Source: Tritonibacter scottomollicae
GTDB lineage: Bacteria; Pseudomonadota; Alphaproteobacteria; Rhodobacterales; Rhodobacteraceae
DNA: 64,000 nucleotides
Reading direction: 5' to 3'
Assembly (NCBI RefSeq): GCF_003003215.1
Contig: NZ_PVUF01000003.1
Coordinates: 62,001 to 126,000, forward strand
Shown: one piece after another, positions 37,308-46,439 of the stretch
Layout of the letters: every line of letters starts with the position of its first letter
Numbering within the stretch: position 1 is the stretch's first letter
Notes under the pieces: model-generated
Database searches by the model: none
What the model saw: only the letters and a program-made list of their open reading frames with translations
What the model was told of the DNA's origin: nothing
Translations under genes and position numbers: made by a program

Positions 37308-38226
37308 GCAATGGTCCTCTTGTCAGATCGTCCTGCGACACGTGTTCCGCCGCAGTGTTATTGTCGGGTTTGACGTCCGATTTGTTCGGATCTTCAACCA
37401 GTTCTGCGAGCCCGTCGGCACCGCCGACCAGCCACATCATATCGTCGTAGTAACTCTCCCGCAGGCTGGCGGTTTCAGCCTCAGAAAACGGCATCCAGCG
37501 CCCATCGCCCTCAGGCAGCAGCCGGGCAAAACGCTCCGGCAGATCGGCGCGCAGCTCCGGCAATCTGGAGCTGGAATTGAGCCGGAATCGACCCCGTACA
37601 GCGGGACAATTCACACCGGTCACCGCAGAAAGTTGCGCCTCGGGCTGGCTGGCAAAGACTTCATGCGCAAAGACCCTGATGCGGGCCCCTGGCATGGCGC
37701 AATATATATCATGAATGACGTCGCGCCAGCTGCGCGTCGCCTCGGCGATGCGCTCCAGCGTACGGGCATTGGACATCCGCAAGGACTGTTCCAGACGCAC
37801 GGCCATGGCAGAGGCCCAATAGCTTTCGGGACTGCGGATGTTCAGCATCACATCGGTGACCGCGCCGCCAAAGGCATGGTCCAGGCGCGACAGATGCTCT
37901 CCCGCACCGGGATACAGCTGCCCGAGAGAGAGGTTCTGTTCCAGCTTGCCCATCATATTGGCATCCGACACCACCAGCGATGCGGTCCCGGCGTCACGCA
38001 ATGCGCAAAGCTGCAGCGCAATACGCCCCTTGGCACGTGTCACAGGGTCGCGGCCCGTCACCGACAATGCGCCGGGTTGGATGCCGTGCAGCAGCCCCTT
38101 GCGCGTGCGGTCCGGTCCCATCATGGCAATGCCGTATTGCGACAGCTGATCGCCCTTCCGGGTCATGTAGTTCTGAAAATTGCGCGTTGCGCAGCGGTGC
38201 GCACCGATATGCAGAATGACTTTCAT
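37270..38226 (-). CDS. Sulfotransferase-like protein of unknown function
   Basis: 318 residues. It begins [20 protein letters not shown], the position and shape of the PAPS-binding loop of bacterial sulfotransferase-like proteins, but the usual Thr residues are replaced (HRCATRN where relatives have HRTATTT-like). [19 protein letters not shown] resembles the 3'-phosphate region. The loop changes make catalysis doubtful. AAGGAG precedes the start, although the frame is open for another 500 codons. Its end overlaps the mutase start by 38 bases, so expression of the two is tied together. Confidence 0.65.
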   Translation of the reverse strand: MKVILHIGAHRCATRNFQNYMTRKGDQLSQYGIAMMGPDRTRKGLLHGIQPGALSVTGRDPVTRAKGRIALQLCALRDAGTASLVVSDANMMGKLEQNLSLGQLYPGAGEHLSRLDHAFGGAVTDVMLNIRSPESYWASAMAVRLEQSLRMSNARTLERIAEATRSWRDVIHDIYCAMPGARIRVFAHEVFASQPEAQLSAVTGVNCPAVRGRFRLNSSSRLPELRADLPERFARLLPEGDGRWMPFSEAETASLRESYYDDMMWLVGGADGLAELVEDPNKSDVKPDNNTAAEHVSQDDLTRGPLHDPDTGRLAGAG

Positions 38227-38383
38227 CGCAGGTTCTCCTTGCGCCAGCGGGGGGCATCGGAGACAGCATGGCGCGTCAGGTGTTCCATCGCGCTTAACAG
38301 AAGATGATTTTTTTGTGTCTTCCACGGTTTCAGAGGTCGCTTTTAAGCTTGGACCACATATATTTATGCTCATAGGAGAGCGT

Positions 38384-38917
38384 ATGAACAAATTGAATAC
38401 ACTGGCCCTGCTTGCCACAGTTGCCACCCTGCCGCTGGCCCTCGCGCCTGCCGTTCTGGCCGCACAGGAAAGCCCGCAGCCGCCTGCTCCCTCGGTGGCA
38501 GGCCTGAGCGATGATGCCTCCCCGGTAGATCTGACCGCAGAAGAGGCGGAGCCCGCCTTCGAGATCCGCGACGGGTATGAGGTGGAGATCGGCGAATACC
38601 GGTGGACCCACCGCCCGGTGGTGGTCTTTGCCGACAGCCCGGCAGATCCGCGGTACCAAGAGCAGATCGACGAGTTCCTGCAGGACATTCCGGCCCTGAT
38701 GACCCGCGATGTTCTGGTGTTTGTCGACACCGATCCGGACGCCAAATCCGCCCTGCGCAAGAAACTGCGACCACGCGGGTTCATGCTGGTGCTGATCGGC
38801 AAGGATGGCGGTGTGAAGCTGCGCAAACCGCTGCCATGGAGCGTGCGGGAGTTGAGCCGCACCATCGACAAGATGCCGATGCGGCAGCGCGAAGTCGAAG
38901 ACCGACGGGGCGGTTGA
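38384..38917 (+). CDS. DUF4174 periplasmic protein
   Basis: 177 residues. The signal peptide is MNKLNTLALLATVATLPLALAPAVLA. After an acidic linker comes the DUF4174 domain: YRWTHRPVVVFADSPADPRYQEQIDEF...DVLVFVDTD...RGFMLVLIGKDGGVKLRKPLPWSVRELSRTIDKMPMRQRE. The domain looks thioredoxin-fold-like and has no Cys pair, so it is unlikely to be a redox enzyme. AGGAG lies 6 bases before the start. It is the only + strand gene within the propionate cluster and is divergent from the sulfotransferase-like gene. Confidence 0.8.
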   Translation: MNKLNTLALLATVATLPLALAPAVLAAQESPQPPAPSVAGLSDDASPVDLTAEEAEPAFEIRDGYEVEIGEYRWTHRPVVVFADSPADPRYQEQIDEFLQDIPALMTRDVLVFVDTDPDAKSALRKKLRPRGFMLVLIGKDGGVKLRKPLPWSVRELSRTIDKMPMRQREVEDRRGG

Positions 38918-38993
38918 GCGCTGCGCGCCCTGCCCTGCCAACCGTATCGGCCCGACCAACCCTGCCGAACCTGCCATCCGTGGACGTAATCCG

Positions 38994-39494
38994 TTAGGAG
39001 GTGCGGCCGCGCGAGTAGAACAGGCGCCGGTTGCGCCGGTCGAAGACCGCCATGAACTTTTCTTCCGGCTCGAAGATCAGCACCGAAGTCGGGTCCAGAA
39101 GCGCGTTGAAATAGGCCTCTTCCATCTCTACTGCCATGCAGTCCTTGCCGCTGGTGCCCGAAGACAAAACCCCGATGCCCTGCGGCAGATCGCGGGTCAT
39201 GATCTGCTCGGTGACCACGGTGGGTGACATGCCGTCGATCTCGAATGCAACCGCGGTGCCCTCGGTGATCATGCGCATGCCGGTTTCGACATCGCGGACC
39301 TTTTTCACCATGGAGCTGATGCGGGTGGCCTTCACCTCGAACAAAGCGGCGGTGCAGTTCACGCGGGAAAAGAAATAATGCGTCTCGCCCAGCTTGACCC
39401 AGTCTTCCACCTGCGCGCGCACCTTCTCCTCCTGGTCGAGGCTGCAAGCCGCAATCAGCGCGGCACTCAGCAGAGCCAAAACAGTGGCACGCAT
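38994..39494 (-). CDS. Hypothetical lipoprotein
   Basis: 166 residues. MRATVLALLSAALIAACS is a lipoprotein signal with lipobox IAAC (Cys 17). The mature protein is mixed alpha/beta with two further Cys (RVNCTAALF, GKDCMAVEM) that may form a disulfide. The frame starts earlier, and ATG 39521 would give a longer n-region; neither start has a good Shine-Dalgarno sequence. It follows pccA on the same strand after a 263-base gap. No family is recognised. Confidence 0.7.
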   Translation of the reverse strand: MRATVLALLSAALIAACSLDQEEKVRAQVEDWVKLGETHYFFSRVNCTAALFEVKATRISSMVKKVRDVETGMRMITEGTAVAFEIDGMSPTVVTEQIMTRDLPQGIGVLSSGTSGKDCMAVEMEEAYFNALLDPTSVLIFEPEEKFMAVFDRRNRRLFYSRGRTS

Positions 39495-39757
39495 AGGGCG
39501 ACTGGAACGGGGCAAGGACATAGGTAGGACCACGGGCAAGACCTTCAGAAACTTTGGCGCGCACTTGGGACCGGGGCGCAAAGCGACCCGGCAAGCTGAA
39601 TGTGCCAACCCTATGGCGCGGGCGTTCAGAAAGCCTTAACACACCCCGCGTAAGCGCAGGATTTTGCGGTATTTTTGACCCGCGCGCATACGCCCTGCCG
39701 GGGCCGTCCGGCCACCGGGTTGGATCAGGGAATATCCGGGCGCGCGGGGTCATCAGA

Positions 39758-41791
39758 TCATTCGAATTCGATGATCACGTCGTCGACGGCAAGGCTGTCA
39801 CCGGCGGCGGCGTTGATCTTGGAGACCACGGATTGCTTCTCGGCACGCAGGATGTTTTCCATCTTCATCGCCTCGATCGTGCAGAGCGGCTGGCCTTCCT
39901 GCACCTCCTGCCCCACTTCGACGTCGATTTTCACCACCAGACCCGGCATCGGGCACAGCAGCATCTTGGAGGTGTCGGGCGGCAGCTTCTCCGGCATCAA
40001 GGCGGCCAGTTCCGCCTGACGGGGACGGCGCACATGCACCTTCAGCTCTGCCCCACGGCTGCGCACGCGGAACCCTTGGGTGATCTTGTCGACCTTGAGC
40101 ACCAGCGGCGCGCCATCGGTCTCTACATGCGCCAGCAGGTCGCCCGGCGTCCAGTCGGAGGTCACGCGAATGGCGGCGCCGTCCTCCTCGAAGGTCACCG
40201 TGGCGCCTTCGGGATCGGCGGCGACATGAGTCTTGAAGGTCTGCCCCTGCAGATCCACCACCCAATGGTTGCCGACACGGCGTTCGTGGTTGTCCATCCG
40301 GCCCGACACCTGGGTGCGGCGGATTTCGGCAATCCGATGCATGGCGGCACAGGAGGCGGCGATGCGGCGCAGGTCGCCCTCGGGCAGCTCCACCCCGCTA
40401 AAGCCGTCGGGATATTCCTCGGCGATGAAGGCGGTGGTGATGTCGCCGGAGATGAACTTTGGATGATCCATCACCGCCGCCAGGAACGGCAGGTTGTGCC
40501 CGATGCCCTCGACCTCGAAACTGTCGAGCGCGATGCGCATCGCCTCGATCGCCGCCTCCCGGGTTGGTGCCCAGGTGCAGAGCTTAGCAATCATAGGGTC
40601 GTAATACATTGAAATCTCGCCGCCTTCGTAGACGCCGGTGTCATTGCGAATGACCACGGGGCCCGCCTCGCCCGGCGCCACGCCGGGGGTATAGGCGGCG
40701 GTTTCCGCTGGCGGGCGGTAGCGGGTCAGGCGGCCGATCGAGGGCAGGAAGTTGCGATAAGGATCCTCGGCATAAAGCCGGTTCTCGATCGCCCAGCCGG
40801 TGAGTTTGACGTCATCCTGAGTGATCGACAGTTCCTTACCTGCCGCGACACGGATCATCTGCTCGACCAGATCGACGCCGGTGATCAGCTCGGTCACCGG
40901 GTGTTCCACCTGCAGGCGCGTATTCATTTCGAGGAAGTAGAAATTCCGCTCACCATCGACGATGAATTCCACCGTCCCGGCAGAGGCATAGCCCACCGCC
41001 TTGGCCAGCGAGACCGCCTGTTCGCCCATGGCGCGGCGGGTCTCTTCATCGAGGAAGGGGCTAGGCGCTTCTTCTACCACCTTTTGGTTGCGGCGTTGGA
41101 TCGAGCATTCACGCTCGCCCAGATAGACGCCGTTGCCATGCGCATCGCAGAGCACCTGGATCTCGATATGGCGCGGCTGGGTGACGAATTTCTCGATGAA
41201 GATCCGATCGTCGCCAAAGGAGCTGGCGGCCTCATTCTTGGAGGACTGGAAGCCTTCACGGGCCTCTTCGTCATTCCAGGCGATGCGCATGCCCTTACCA
41301 CCGCCCCCGGCGGAGGCCTTGAGCATCACCGGATAGCCGATCTCGCCGGAGATCTTCACCGCCTCGTCCGCGTCCTCGATCAGCCCCATGTAACCGGGCA
41401 CGGTGGAGACACCGGCCTCTTGGGCGATCTTCTTCGAGGTGATCTTGTCGCCCATCTTCTCGATCGCGCCCACCGGCGGGCCGACAAAGGCTACGCCCTC
41501 GGCCGAGAGCGCCTCGGCGAATTTGGAGTTTTCTGACAGGAAGCCATAGCCCGGATGCACCGCCTGCGCGCCGGAGGCCCGGATCGCCTCCATCACCTTG
41601 TCGATGACGATATAGGATTGGTTGGCCGGCGCCGGCCCCACATGCACCGCCTCATCCGCCATCTGCACATGCAGCGCCTGGCGGTCGGCATCGGAAAAGA
41701 TCGCGACCGTCTGGATGCCCATCTTGCGCGCGGTCTTGATGACGCGGCAGGCGATTTCCCCCCGGTTGGCGATCAGGATCTTGTCAAACAT
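39758..41791 (-). CDS. pccA: Propionyl-CoA carboxylase, biotin-carrying alpha subunit
   Basis: 677 residues. Biotin carboxylase domain: FDKILIANRGEIACRVIKTARKMGI at the start, the ATP-grasp Gly-rich loop KASAGGGGKGMRIA, and RLQVEHPVTELITG with the catalytic Glu-His. A linker domain follows, then a C-terminal biotinyl domain with the biotin-accepting Lys in EAMKMENI about 34 residues from the end. It carboxylates biotin with bicarbonate and ATP. Assignment to propionyl-CoA rather than acetyl- or methylcrotonyl-CoA rests on the cluster with pccB, mcmA and the PccR-type regulator. The start at 41791 is supported by homology. Confidence 0.93.
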   Translation of the reverse strand: MFDKILIANRGEIACRVIKTARKMGIQTVAIFSDADRQALHVQMADEAVHVGPAPANQSYIVIDKVMEAIRASGAQAVHPGYGFLSENSKFAEALSAEGVAFVGPPVGAIEKMGDKITSKKIAQEAGVSTVPGYMGLIEDADEAVKISGEIGYPVMLKASAGGGGKGMRIAWNDEEAREGFQSSKNEAASSFGDDRIFIEKFVTQPRHIEIQVLCDAHGNGVYLGERECSIQRRNQKVVEEAPSPFLDEETRRAMGEQAVSLAKAVGYASAGTVEFIVDGERNFYFLEMNTRLQVEHPVTELITGVDLVEQMIRVAAGKELSITQDDVKLTGWAIENRLYAEDPYRNFLPSIGRLTRYRPPAETAAYTPGVAPGEAGPVVIRNDTGVYEGGEISMYYDPMIAKLCTWAPTREAAIEAMRIALDSFEVEGIGHNLPFLAAVMDHPKFISGDITTAFIAEEYPDGFSGVELPEGDLRRIAASCAAMHRIAEIRRTQVSGRMDNHERRVGNHWVVDLQGQTFKTHVAADPEGATVTFEEDGAAIRVTSDWTPGDLLAHVETDGAPLVLKVDKITQGFRVRSRGAELKVHVRRPRQAELAALMPEKLPPDTSKMLLCPMPGLVVKIDVEVGQEVQEGQPLCTIEAMKMENILRAEKQSVVSKINAAAGDSLAVDDVIIEFE

Positions 41792-41934
41792 GGGCTGTCC
41801 CTTGTGGTCGGTGTTGAGATGTCGGACGCGCGCACGCAAAACCGCCGCGCACGGAGATCATCCGTGGCGGCGGCGTGCCAGCGTCGTGGGAAACGGTCAG
41901 GGGGACGCGGATCAGCTCCGCGCCCCGGGCGCCC

Positions 41935-42138
41935 TTAGCAGCGGCCCGGATTTTCCTGACAGTAGATGAGGTTGCCTGCGACGCCAACGGCGGCACCGGT
42001 GACCAGACTGCCGTTGAGCAGCGCGGCGCCGGCCGCACCTGCGCCGGCGCCATAGAGCGCCTGTTCGCCAGTGGTGTCGCCGCATGCGGCAAGGGCCGTG
42101 GTGCCTGCGATGAGGGCGGCAATGATAGATTTGCGCAT
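41935..42138 (-). CDS. Small lipoprotein with glycine-rich segment
   Basis: 67 residues. MRKSIIAALIAGTTALAACG has a lipobox LAAC (Cys 19). The rest (YGAGAGAAGAALLNGSLVTGAAVGVAGNLIYCQ) is a glycine-zipper-like hydrophobic stretch ending in a short Cys-containing tail. Such proteins often insert into or sit on the outer membrane. AAAGGAG lies 8 bases before the start. It lies 143 bases upstream of pccA on the same strand. Function unknown. Confidence 0.8.
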   Translation of the reverse strand: MRKSIIAALIAGTTALAACGDTTGEQALYGAGAGAAGAALLNGSLVTGAAVGVAGNLIYCQENPGRC

Positions 42139-42699
42139 CGAAATGCTCCTTTGGGAGGGACTGCTAGATTGCGTCTCACTTTGCCTGGACAACGCGGAGC
42201 GTCCAGATATGTTCCATGCATAGTATTGCGATGGGCGACGGATCGCCCGTGAAACTGGCGCAAATGGCAAGGTTTCGCCCATCTGCGCCGACAGCCGCCA
42301 TTAGGGTCGATGTCGAATTGGACAGAAGCGCTACCGCCCTGCCCCGTCAGGGTTTTTCGCGGCGCAGGCAGACTGCGAACCGCGGCAAACAGGGAGAGAG
42401 AGTGGGGACCAAAAATGGGCAGCTGGCGCGGGGATGCACACAGCTGCCCAGTCAGGTTTTGGGGCCAGAACAGCAACCAGAAGGGACGAAATGGCTGTGA
42501 CGGCTGGTTTGACCCTACAGCCATCTGCAGGCCTGAAAACCAAATCGTAAGCGTATGGATTTTTTGGGCAGTGGGCCGCGCACTTTCCAAATGTGAGAGC
42601 GGGAATGCGCCGATCAGGCCCGGACATCCCTCTGAATGCGCAGCTTTTTGCTGCAACAGGAGGGGCATTCGGGCGATATGGCGCATATCCCGCATACGA
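42139..42699. other. Gene-less stretch of about 560 bases
   Basis: Open frames exist but none has convincing start signals or recognisable products. An 11-bp inverted repeat with one mismatch (GGCGCAAATGG at 42257, partner ending 42289) is present. The promoter of the small lipoprotein gene should be here. Confidence 0.4.
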
Positions 42700-43047
42700 T
42701 CAGCCCTCAAAGGCCTCAGGGAACGACCTGCGCGCCACATCGACGTCAATCACCAGCAGCGAGTCGTAGCTTTCAGGGTCGAAGGGGTCATCCACGGCCA
42801 CCACCTCGCGCCCGAACAGCCAACTCAGCCGCCCTGCGTCGAGATTGCCGCGCTCAAACGGCTGGTCGCCGAAGCATTCCCACAGCGCTTTCATGAAACC
42901 GGCATCGGCCCGCTTGTCCGCAGGCCTGCGATCACGATACCGCTCGCGCTTGGTGATCGGTGTGACGCCCTTGGGATTGGGGCGGCGGATAATATATTGG
43001 AAATCTGTGCCCGGAAGACGGCCCGGAAAGCCGCGATGTTTTAGCAT
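42700..43047 (-). CDS. Conserved hypothetical protein
   Basis: 115 residues, cytoplasmic, strongly basic N-terminal half (MLKHRGFPGRLPGTDFQYIIRRPNPKGVTPITKRERYRDRRPADKR) and acidic C-terminal half (VVAVDDPFDPESYDSLLVIDVDVA). GGAGG lies 7 bases before ATG 43047. I know no domain for it. It lies within the propionate cluster between small lipoprotein genes, but nothing in its sequence links it to the pathway. Confidence 0.7.
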   Translation of the reverse strand: MLKHRGFPGRLPGTDFQYIIRRPNPKGVTPITKRERYRDRRPADKRADAGFMKALWECFGDQPFERGNLDAGRLSWLFGREVVAVDDPFDPESYDSLLVIDVDVARRSFPEAFEG

Positions 43048-43084
43048 GGGTGTGCCTCCGGTCCGGCACCCCGCAGGTCGGAAA

Positions 43085-43106
43085 GGTCCGGCCACAGGGC
43101 CGGACC
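43085..43106 (-). terminator. Hairpin after the 47-residue lipoprotein gene
   Basis: GGTCCGGCC-ACAG-GGCCGGACC is a perfect 9-bp stem with a 4-nt loop, 11 bases beyond the stop codon of the small gene on the minus strand. Only a short TTT follows, so it may act as a processing or stability hairpin. Confidence 0.5.
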
Positions 43107-43116
43107 CCTGAAGTGA

Positions 43117-43260
43117 TTACTTGTATTTGCCGGTGTAGACCGGTTCTTGCGAGATCGGCTCGGGCTCGACCACGACGAATTCTTCTTCGCGCTGGCCTGC
43201 GCATGCGGAAACGGCGGCCACGAGACCGGCGAGAGTGAGAAGTTTGATGCTCTTGGACAT
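43117..43260 (-). CDS. Very small lipoprotein
   Basis: 47 residues. MSKSIKLLTLAGLVAAVSACAG is a lipoprotein signal with lipobox VSAC (Cys 20). The mature peptide of 28 residues is acidic and proline-rich (REEEFVVVEPEPISQEPVYTGKYK). AGGAG lies 6 bases before ATG 43260, and a hairpin follows the stop. These signals make it a real gene despite its size. Role unknown. Similar tiny lipoproteins with an EPEP-type tail occur in Rhodobacterales. Confidence 0.75.
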   Translation of the reverse strand: MSKSIKLLTLAGLVAAVSACAGQREEEFVVVEPEPISQEPVYTGKYK

Positions 43261-43474
43261 GTCAGTCTCCTAAGATCATTAATGAAACCTGCACGGGCGC
43301 GTGCCCGTACCTCTGTCAGCCTGGCGGAAAACCCACCCGACCGAGGCGCATTTTTGCGTCCTGCGCGCAGCATAGCGGCATTGGTTTCAAGGTTATATGA
43401 AAATTCCGCGTCTCCAGCGGCCTGTGGCGCGAAAATCGCAGAAAAGTGCCGATGTGGTGTCTCGGGCAGCAGCA

Positions 43475-43936
43475 TCAGAACCCCTCCCAGACGCAAACAC
43501 CATCATCGACGCGGTAGGTCTCGAAGAACTGCGTCGCTTCGGGTGCGGTGCTGCCAAAGGGCAGATCGCGATCCGCCAGCGAAATCACCACGCGGTCCGG
43601 CGCAAGCGCGTGGTGTGTCAGGTATGGCACGGCCAGCTTGGCACAGAGGAAATCAATATCAGTGGCGCTGGCCTCCTGCGTCGTCTGCTCCGCAATCTGC
43701 GGCGCCACAAAGCGAAACCGCGCCCAGAGCGCACCGGGCGCCGTGTCCAGCAGCACCTCGGAGAGGGTCACAGGCTGGCCAGAGGGAACTGTGATTGCGC
43801 TGGCAGCCGGTGCCTCGCCCTGCCCCGATGCGGCGTCCGCGCCGCTGCCGAGCACCAGCGCGACGCATGAAACAGCCACGGCACACAGGTGTTGCACAGG
43901 CGCAGAACGCCGACTGACGGGCGCAACTTCAACCAC
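43475..43936 (-). CDS. DUF6497-like secreted protein
   Basis: About 153 residues if started at GTG 43936; the start is uncertain because the frame stays open for another 120 codons and no Shine-Dalgarno sequence is clear. The N terminus has a hydrophobic stretch ending GADAAS, compatible with a signal peptide. The rest matches DUF6497: VPSGQPVTLSEVLLD, LWARFRFVAPQI, DIDFLCAKLAVPYL, RVVISLADRDLPFGS and the end VDDGVCVWEGF. Two Cys may form a disulfide. It is conserved near pcc genes in this group. Function unknown. Confidence 0.6.
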   Translation of the reverse strand: MVEVAPVSRRSAPVQHLCAVAVSCVALVLGSGADAASGQGEAPAASAITVPSGQPVTLSEVLLDTAPGALWARFRFVAPQIAEQTTQEASATDIDFLCAKLAVPYLTHHALAPDRVVISLADRDLPFGSTAPEATQFFETYRVDDGVCVWEGF

Positions 43937-44244
43937 TGCTTGTGCTGGAAATTGTGGGAAAGATCCAAATTTGCCGCAGCCCCGACCCCAATCAGATCGG
44001 GCTCCTCCTGCCGGGGCTGCGGGCGCTGCGCCTAGGGCGCGCGCTAAACTCAATTCGGCTGTGGCAGAGCATGCAACCGATTCGGCCTCTGAGTCAAACC
44101 CTGTTACAAATTTGTGCAAAACCATATGATCCCGCCCAACCTGCGATCTGTTTGGGAACATGCTGGCGGCATACCGGCGCAATTGCGTCACCCCGGATGC
44201 AATTTGCCCGAACATTCCCCTATTATTGCGCTGTTTTAGCGGCA
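43937..44244. other. Stretch of about 310 bases without an assigned gene
   Basis: The frame of the DUF6497-like gene continues open through this stretch, so part of it could be coding if the true start is further upstream. Otherwise I see nothing in it. Confidence 0.35.
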
Positions 44245-44592
44245 TCACAGGGTCCTCCCGGAGCGCTGCGCCTGAGCCACCCAACGGGCGCGCCGCGCCG
44301 GGCACGCCAAAACCGCCCCGATCTCTGCCGCCAGACCCGGCGCCACCGGGGCCGCGACTCGCCCGCCCGCCTCAACGCGAATCACCTCGCCCTGCCGGGT
44401 CAGCCGCACTACCGGAGAGAACCCCCGCACCCGCTGCAGCGCCCGCCACATGTCCTGACGGATCTGATGTGCCAGCCGCATGGGATCACCCACAGGGAGA
44501 GTGGTGGTGGCCACCACGTCAAACCGGGCGGGCAGCTGTCGGGAGAGCGTCAGCTCCCCCTCAGCGCGGGATATGTGCCAGCGAGGTGCCAT
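44245..44592 (-). CDS. Conserved hypothetical protein downstream of pccB
   Basis: 115 residues, cytoplasmic, Arg-rich. It has an alternating pattern of strands and helices (RFDVVATTTLPVGDPMRLAHQIRQDMWRALQRVRGFSPVVRLTRQGEVIRVEAGGRV) that could be a small alpha/beta fold. It begins 12 bases after the pccB stop and must be co-transcribed with it. No family is known to me. The tight link to pccB suggests a role in, or co-expression with, propionyl-CoA carboxylation. Confidence 0.7.
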   Translation of the reverse strand: MAPRWHISRAEGELTLSRQLPARFDVVATTTLPVGDPMRLAHQIRQDMWRALQRVRGFSPVVRLTRQGEVIRVEAGGRVAAPVAPGLAAEIGAVLACPARRARWVAQAQRSGRTL

Positions 44593-44604
44593 GGGGATCC
44601 GGGA

Positions 44605-46137
44605 TCAAAGCGGGATGTTGTCGTGTTTCTTCCACGGGTTCTGCAGCTTCTTGTTGCGCAGAGAGGCAAAGGCGCGCGCCACCCGGCGGCGGGTCGATTT
44701 CGGCTGGATCACCTCGTCGATAAAGCCGCGCTCTGCCGCCACAAAAGGATTGGCGAAACGGTCCTCATAATCCGCAGTATGCGCTGCGATCTTCTCCGCA
44801 TCCTTCAGGTCGGCGCGGTGGATGATCTCGGTCGCGCCCTTAGCGCCCATCACCGCGATCTCCGCCGTCGGCCAGGCGTAATTGAAATCGCCGCGCAGAT
44901 GCTTGGAGGCCATCACGTCATAGGCGCCACCATAGGCCTTGCGGGTGATCACCGTGACCTTGGGCACCGTCGCCTCGCCGTAGGCAAACAGCAGCTTGGC
45001 GCCGTGCTTGATGACGCCGCCGAACTCCTGGGAGGTGCCCGGCAGGAAGCCCGGCACGTCGACAAAGGTCAGGATCGGGATTTCAAACGCATCGCAAAAG
45101 CGCACGAACCGCGCGGCCTTGCGTGAGCTGTCGATGTCCAGACAGCCGGCCAGCACCATCGGCTGGTTTGCCACCACGCCCACGGTCCGCCCCTCAAGGC
45201 GCACAAAGCCGGTGATGATGTTCTTGGCGAAGTCTTCCTGGATCTCGTAGAAATCACCCTCATCGGCGACCTTCGTGATCAGTTCCTTCATATCATACGG
45301 CGTGTTGGCGTTCTCCGGGATCAGCGTGTCCAGGCTGTCCTCGATCCGGGCCGGATCATCGAAGAACGGGCGCACCGGAGATTTCTCACGATTGTTGGCG
45401 GGCAGGAAGTCCACCAGACGGCGCACTTCGGCCAGGGCCTCGACATCGTTTTCAAAAGCGCCATCAGCGACGGAGGATTTCTTGGTGTGGGTGGAGGCGC
45501 CGCCCAGCTCCTCGGCTGTGACCTGTTCGTTGGTCACGGTCTTCACCACATCCGGGCCGGTCACGAACATATAGGATGTGTCCTTCACCATAAAGATGAA
45601 GTCGGTCATCGCGGGGCTGTAGACCGCGCCGCCCGCACAAGGCCCCATGATGACGGAGATCTGCGGGATCACGCCGGAGGCCATAATGTTGCGCTGGAAG
45701 ATCTCGGCATAGCCGGCGAGCGCATCGACGCCTTCCTGAATGCGCGCGCCACCAGAATCGTTGAGACCGATGATCGGCGCGCCGTTCTGGATCGCCATGT
45801 CCTGGATCTTGCAGATCTTCTGCGCGTGGGTCGCTGAAACGGACCCGCCAAGAACGGTGAAATCCTGGCTGAACACATAGACCTGGCGGCCGTTGATGGT
45901 GCCCCATCCGGTGATTACCCCGTCGCCTGCGGGCTTATTGTCCTCCATGCCGAAATCGGTACAGCGATGGCTGATGAACATGTCGAACTCTTCAAAGCTG
46001 TCCTCGTCCAGCAGCAGTTCGATGCGTTCGCGCGCGGTCAGCTTGCCGCGGGCATGCTGTGCATCGATGCGTTTCTGTCCGCCGCCAAGGCGCGCGTCTT
46101 CGCGGCGCTCTTCGAGTTCGGCAAGGATATCCTTCAT
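44605..46137 (-). CDS. pccB: Propionyl-CoA carboxylase, carboxyltransferase beta subunit
   Basis: 510 residues of the biotin-dependent carboxyltransferase family, which moves the carboxyl group from biotin to propionyl-CoA to give methylmalonyl-CoA. It starts with the family pattern [43 protein letters not shown]. The N domain has [12 protein letters not shown] with an oxyanion-hole GG and [16 protein letters not shown]; the C domain has [24 protein letters not shown] and [10 protein letters not shown]. It opens a transcript divergent from the MFS gene, with PccR-type boxes between them. Confidence 0.95.
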   Translation of the reverse strand: MKDILAELEERREDARLGGGQKRIDAQHARGKLTARERIELLLDEDSFEEFDMFISHRCTDFGMEDNKPAGDGVITGWGTINGRQVYVFSQDFTVLGGSVSATHAQKICKIQDMAIQNGAPIIGLNDSGGARIQEGVDALAGYAEIFQRNIMASGVIPQISVIMGPCAGGAVYSPAMTDFIFMVKDTSYMFVTGPDVVKTVTNEQVTAEELGGASTHTKKSSVADGAFENDVEALAEVRRLVDFLPANNREKSPVRPFFDDPARIEDSLDTLIPENANTPYDMKELITKVADEGDFYEIQEDFAKNIITGFVRLEGRTVGVVANQPMVLAGCLDIDSSRKAARFVRFCDAFEIPILTFVDVPGFLPGTSQEFGGVIKHGAKLLFAYGEATVPKVTVITRKAYGGAYDVMASKHLRGDFNYAWPTAEIAVMGAKGATEIIHRADLKDAEKIAAHTADYEDRFANPFVAAERGFIDEVIQPKSTRRRVARAFASLRNKKLQNPWKKHDNIPL

Positions 46138-46236
46138 GGCAAATGCCCCCTGATCAGTTTGGGCCCAATGTTTCGAACGTATTTTGAACCGGGTTCGTTA
46201 TCGGCGACCCTAACGCGCAGCCAGCATCAGCCCAAG

Positions 46237-46298
46237 GCAAATATCGCAAATTTGCAAATGCAATGCATACCCCGAGTGCAAAGCAGCAAATTCGCAAA
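46237..46298. promoter_or_regulatory. PccR/ScfR-type binding region between pccB and the MFS gene
   Basis: Two clusters of GCAAA boxes lie here: starts at 46237, 46246 and 46254, and at 46278, 46286 and 46294, with 8-9 base spacing. One is the full palindrome ATTTGCAAAT (46250-46259). The known motif of Rhodobacter PccR is a tandem TTTGCAAA, and the regulator gene lies just beyond the MFS gene. The 302-base divergent gap also has to hold both promoters. Confidence 0.6.
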
Positions 46299-46439
46299 CC
46301 AACTGTGGAACTCGACCCGCGGGGCCTTTGGCCAACGGGTGTCGCCACTTGGCAAAATTGTACCACACCGGCAGCTTTGTTGGACTTTGACGAAGCGCCG
46401 GACTAGACGATTAACACGCAAACTAAACCGAGACGTATA

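Noticed and set aside
35379-37373. A 664-codon open frame antisense to methylmalonyl-CoA mutase
   Set aside because: The codon bias of a high-GC gene keeps the opposite strand open. The product has no domain and is rich in His, Asp and Gly as expected for such a shadow.
37270-39753. An 827-codon open frame reading through the sulfotransferase-like gene and two oppositely or differently framed neighbours
   Set aside because: Only the last 318 codons are homologous to a protein and preceded by a ribosome-binding site. The upstream part is antisense or out of frame to the DUF4174 and lipoprotein genes.
42310-43044. A 244-codon plus-strand frame upstream of the small lipoproteins
   Set aside because: It overlaps the supported 115-residue minus-strand gene for over 300 bases and has no start signal or domain.
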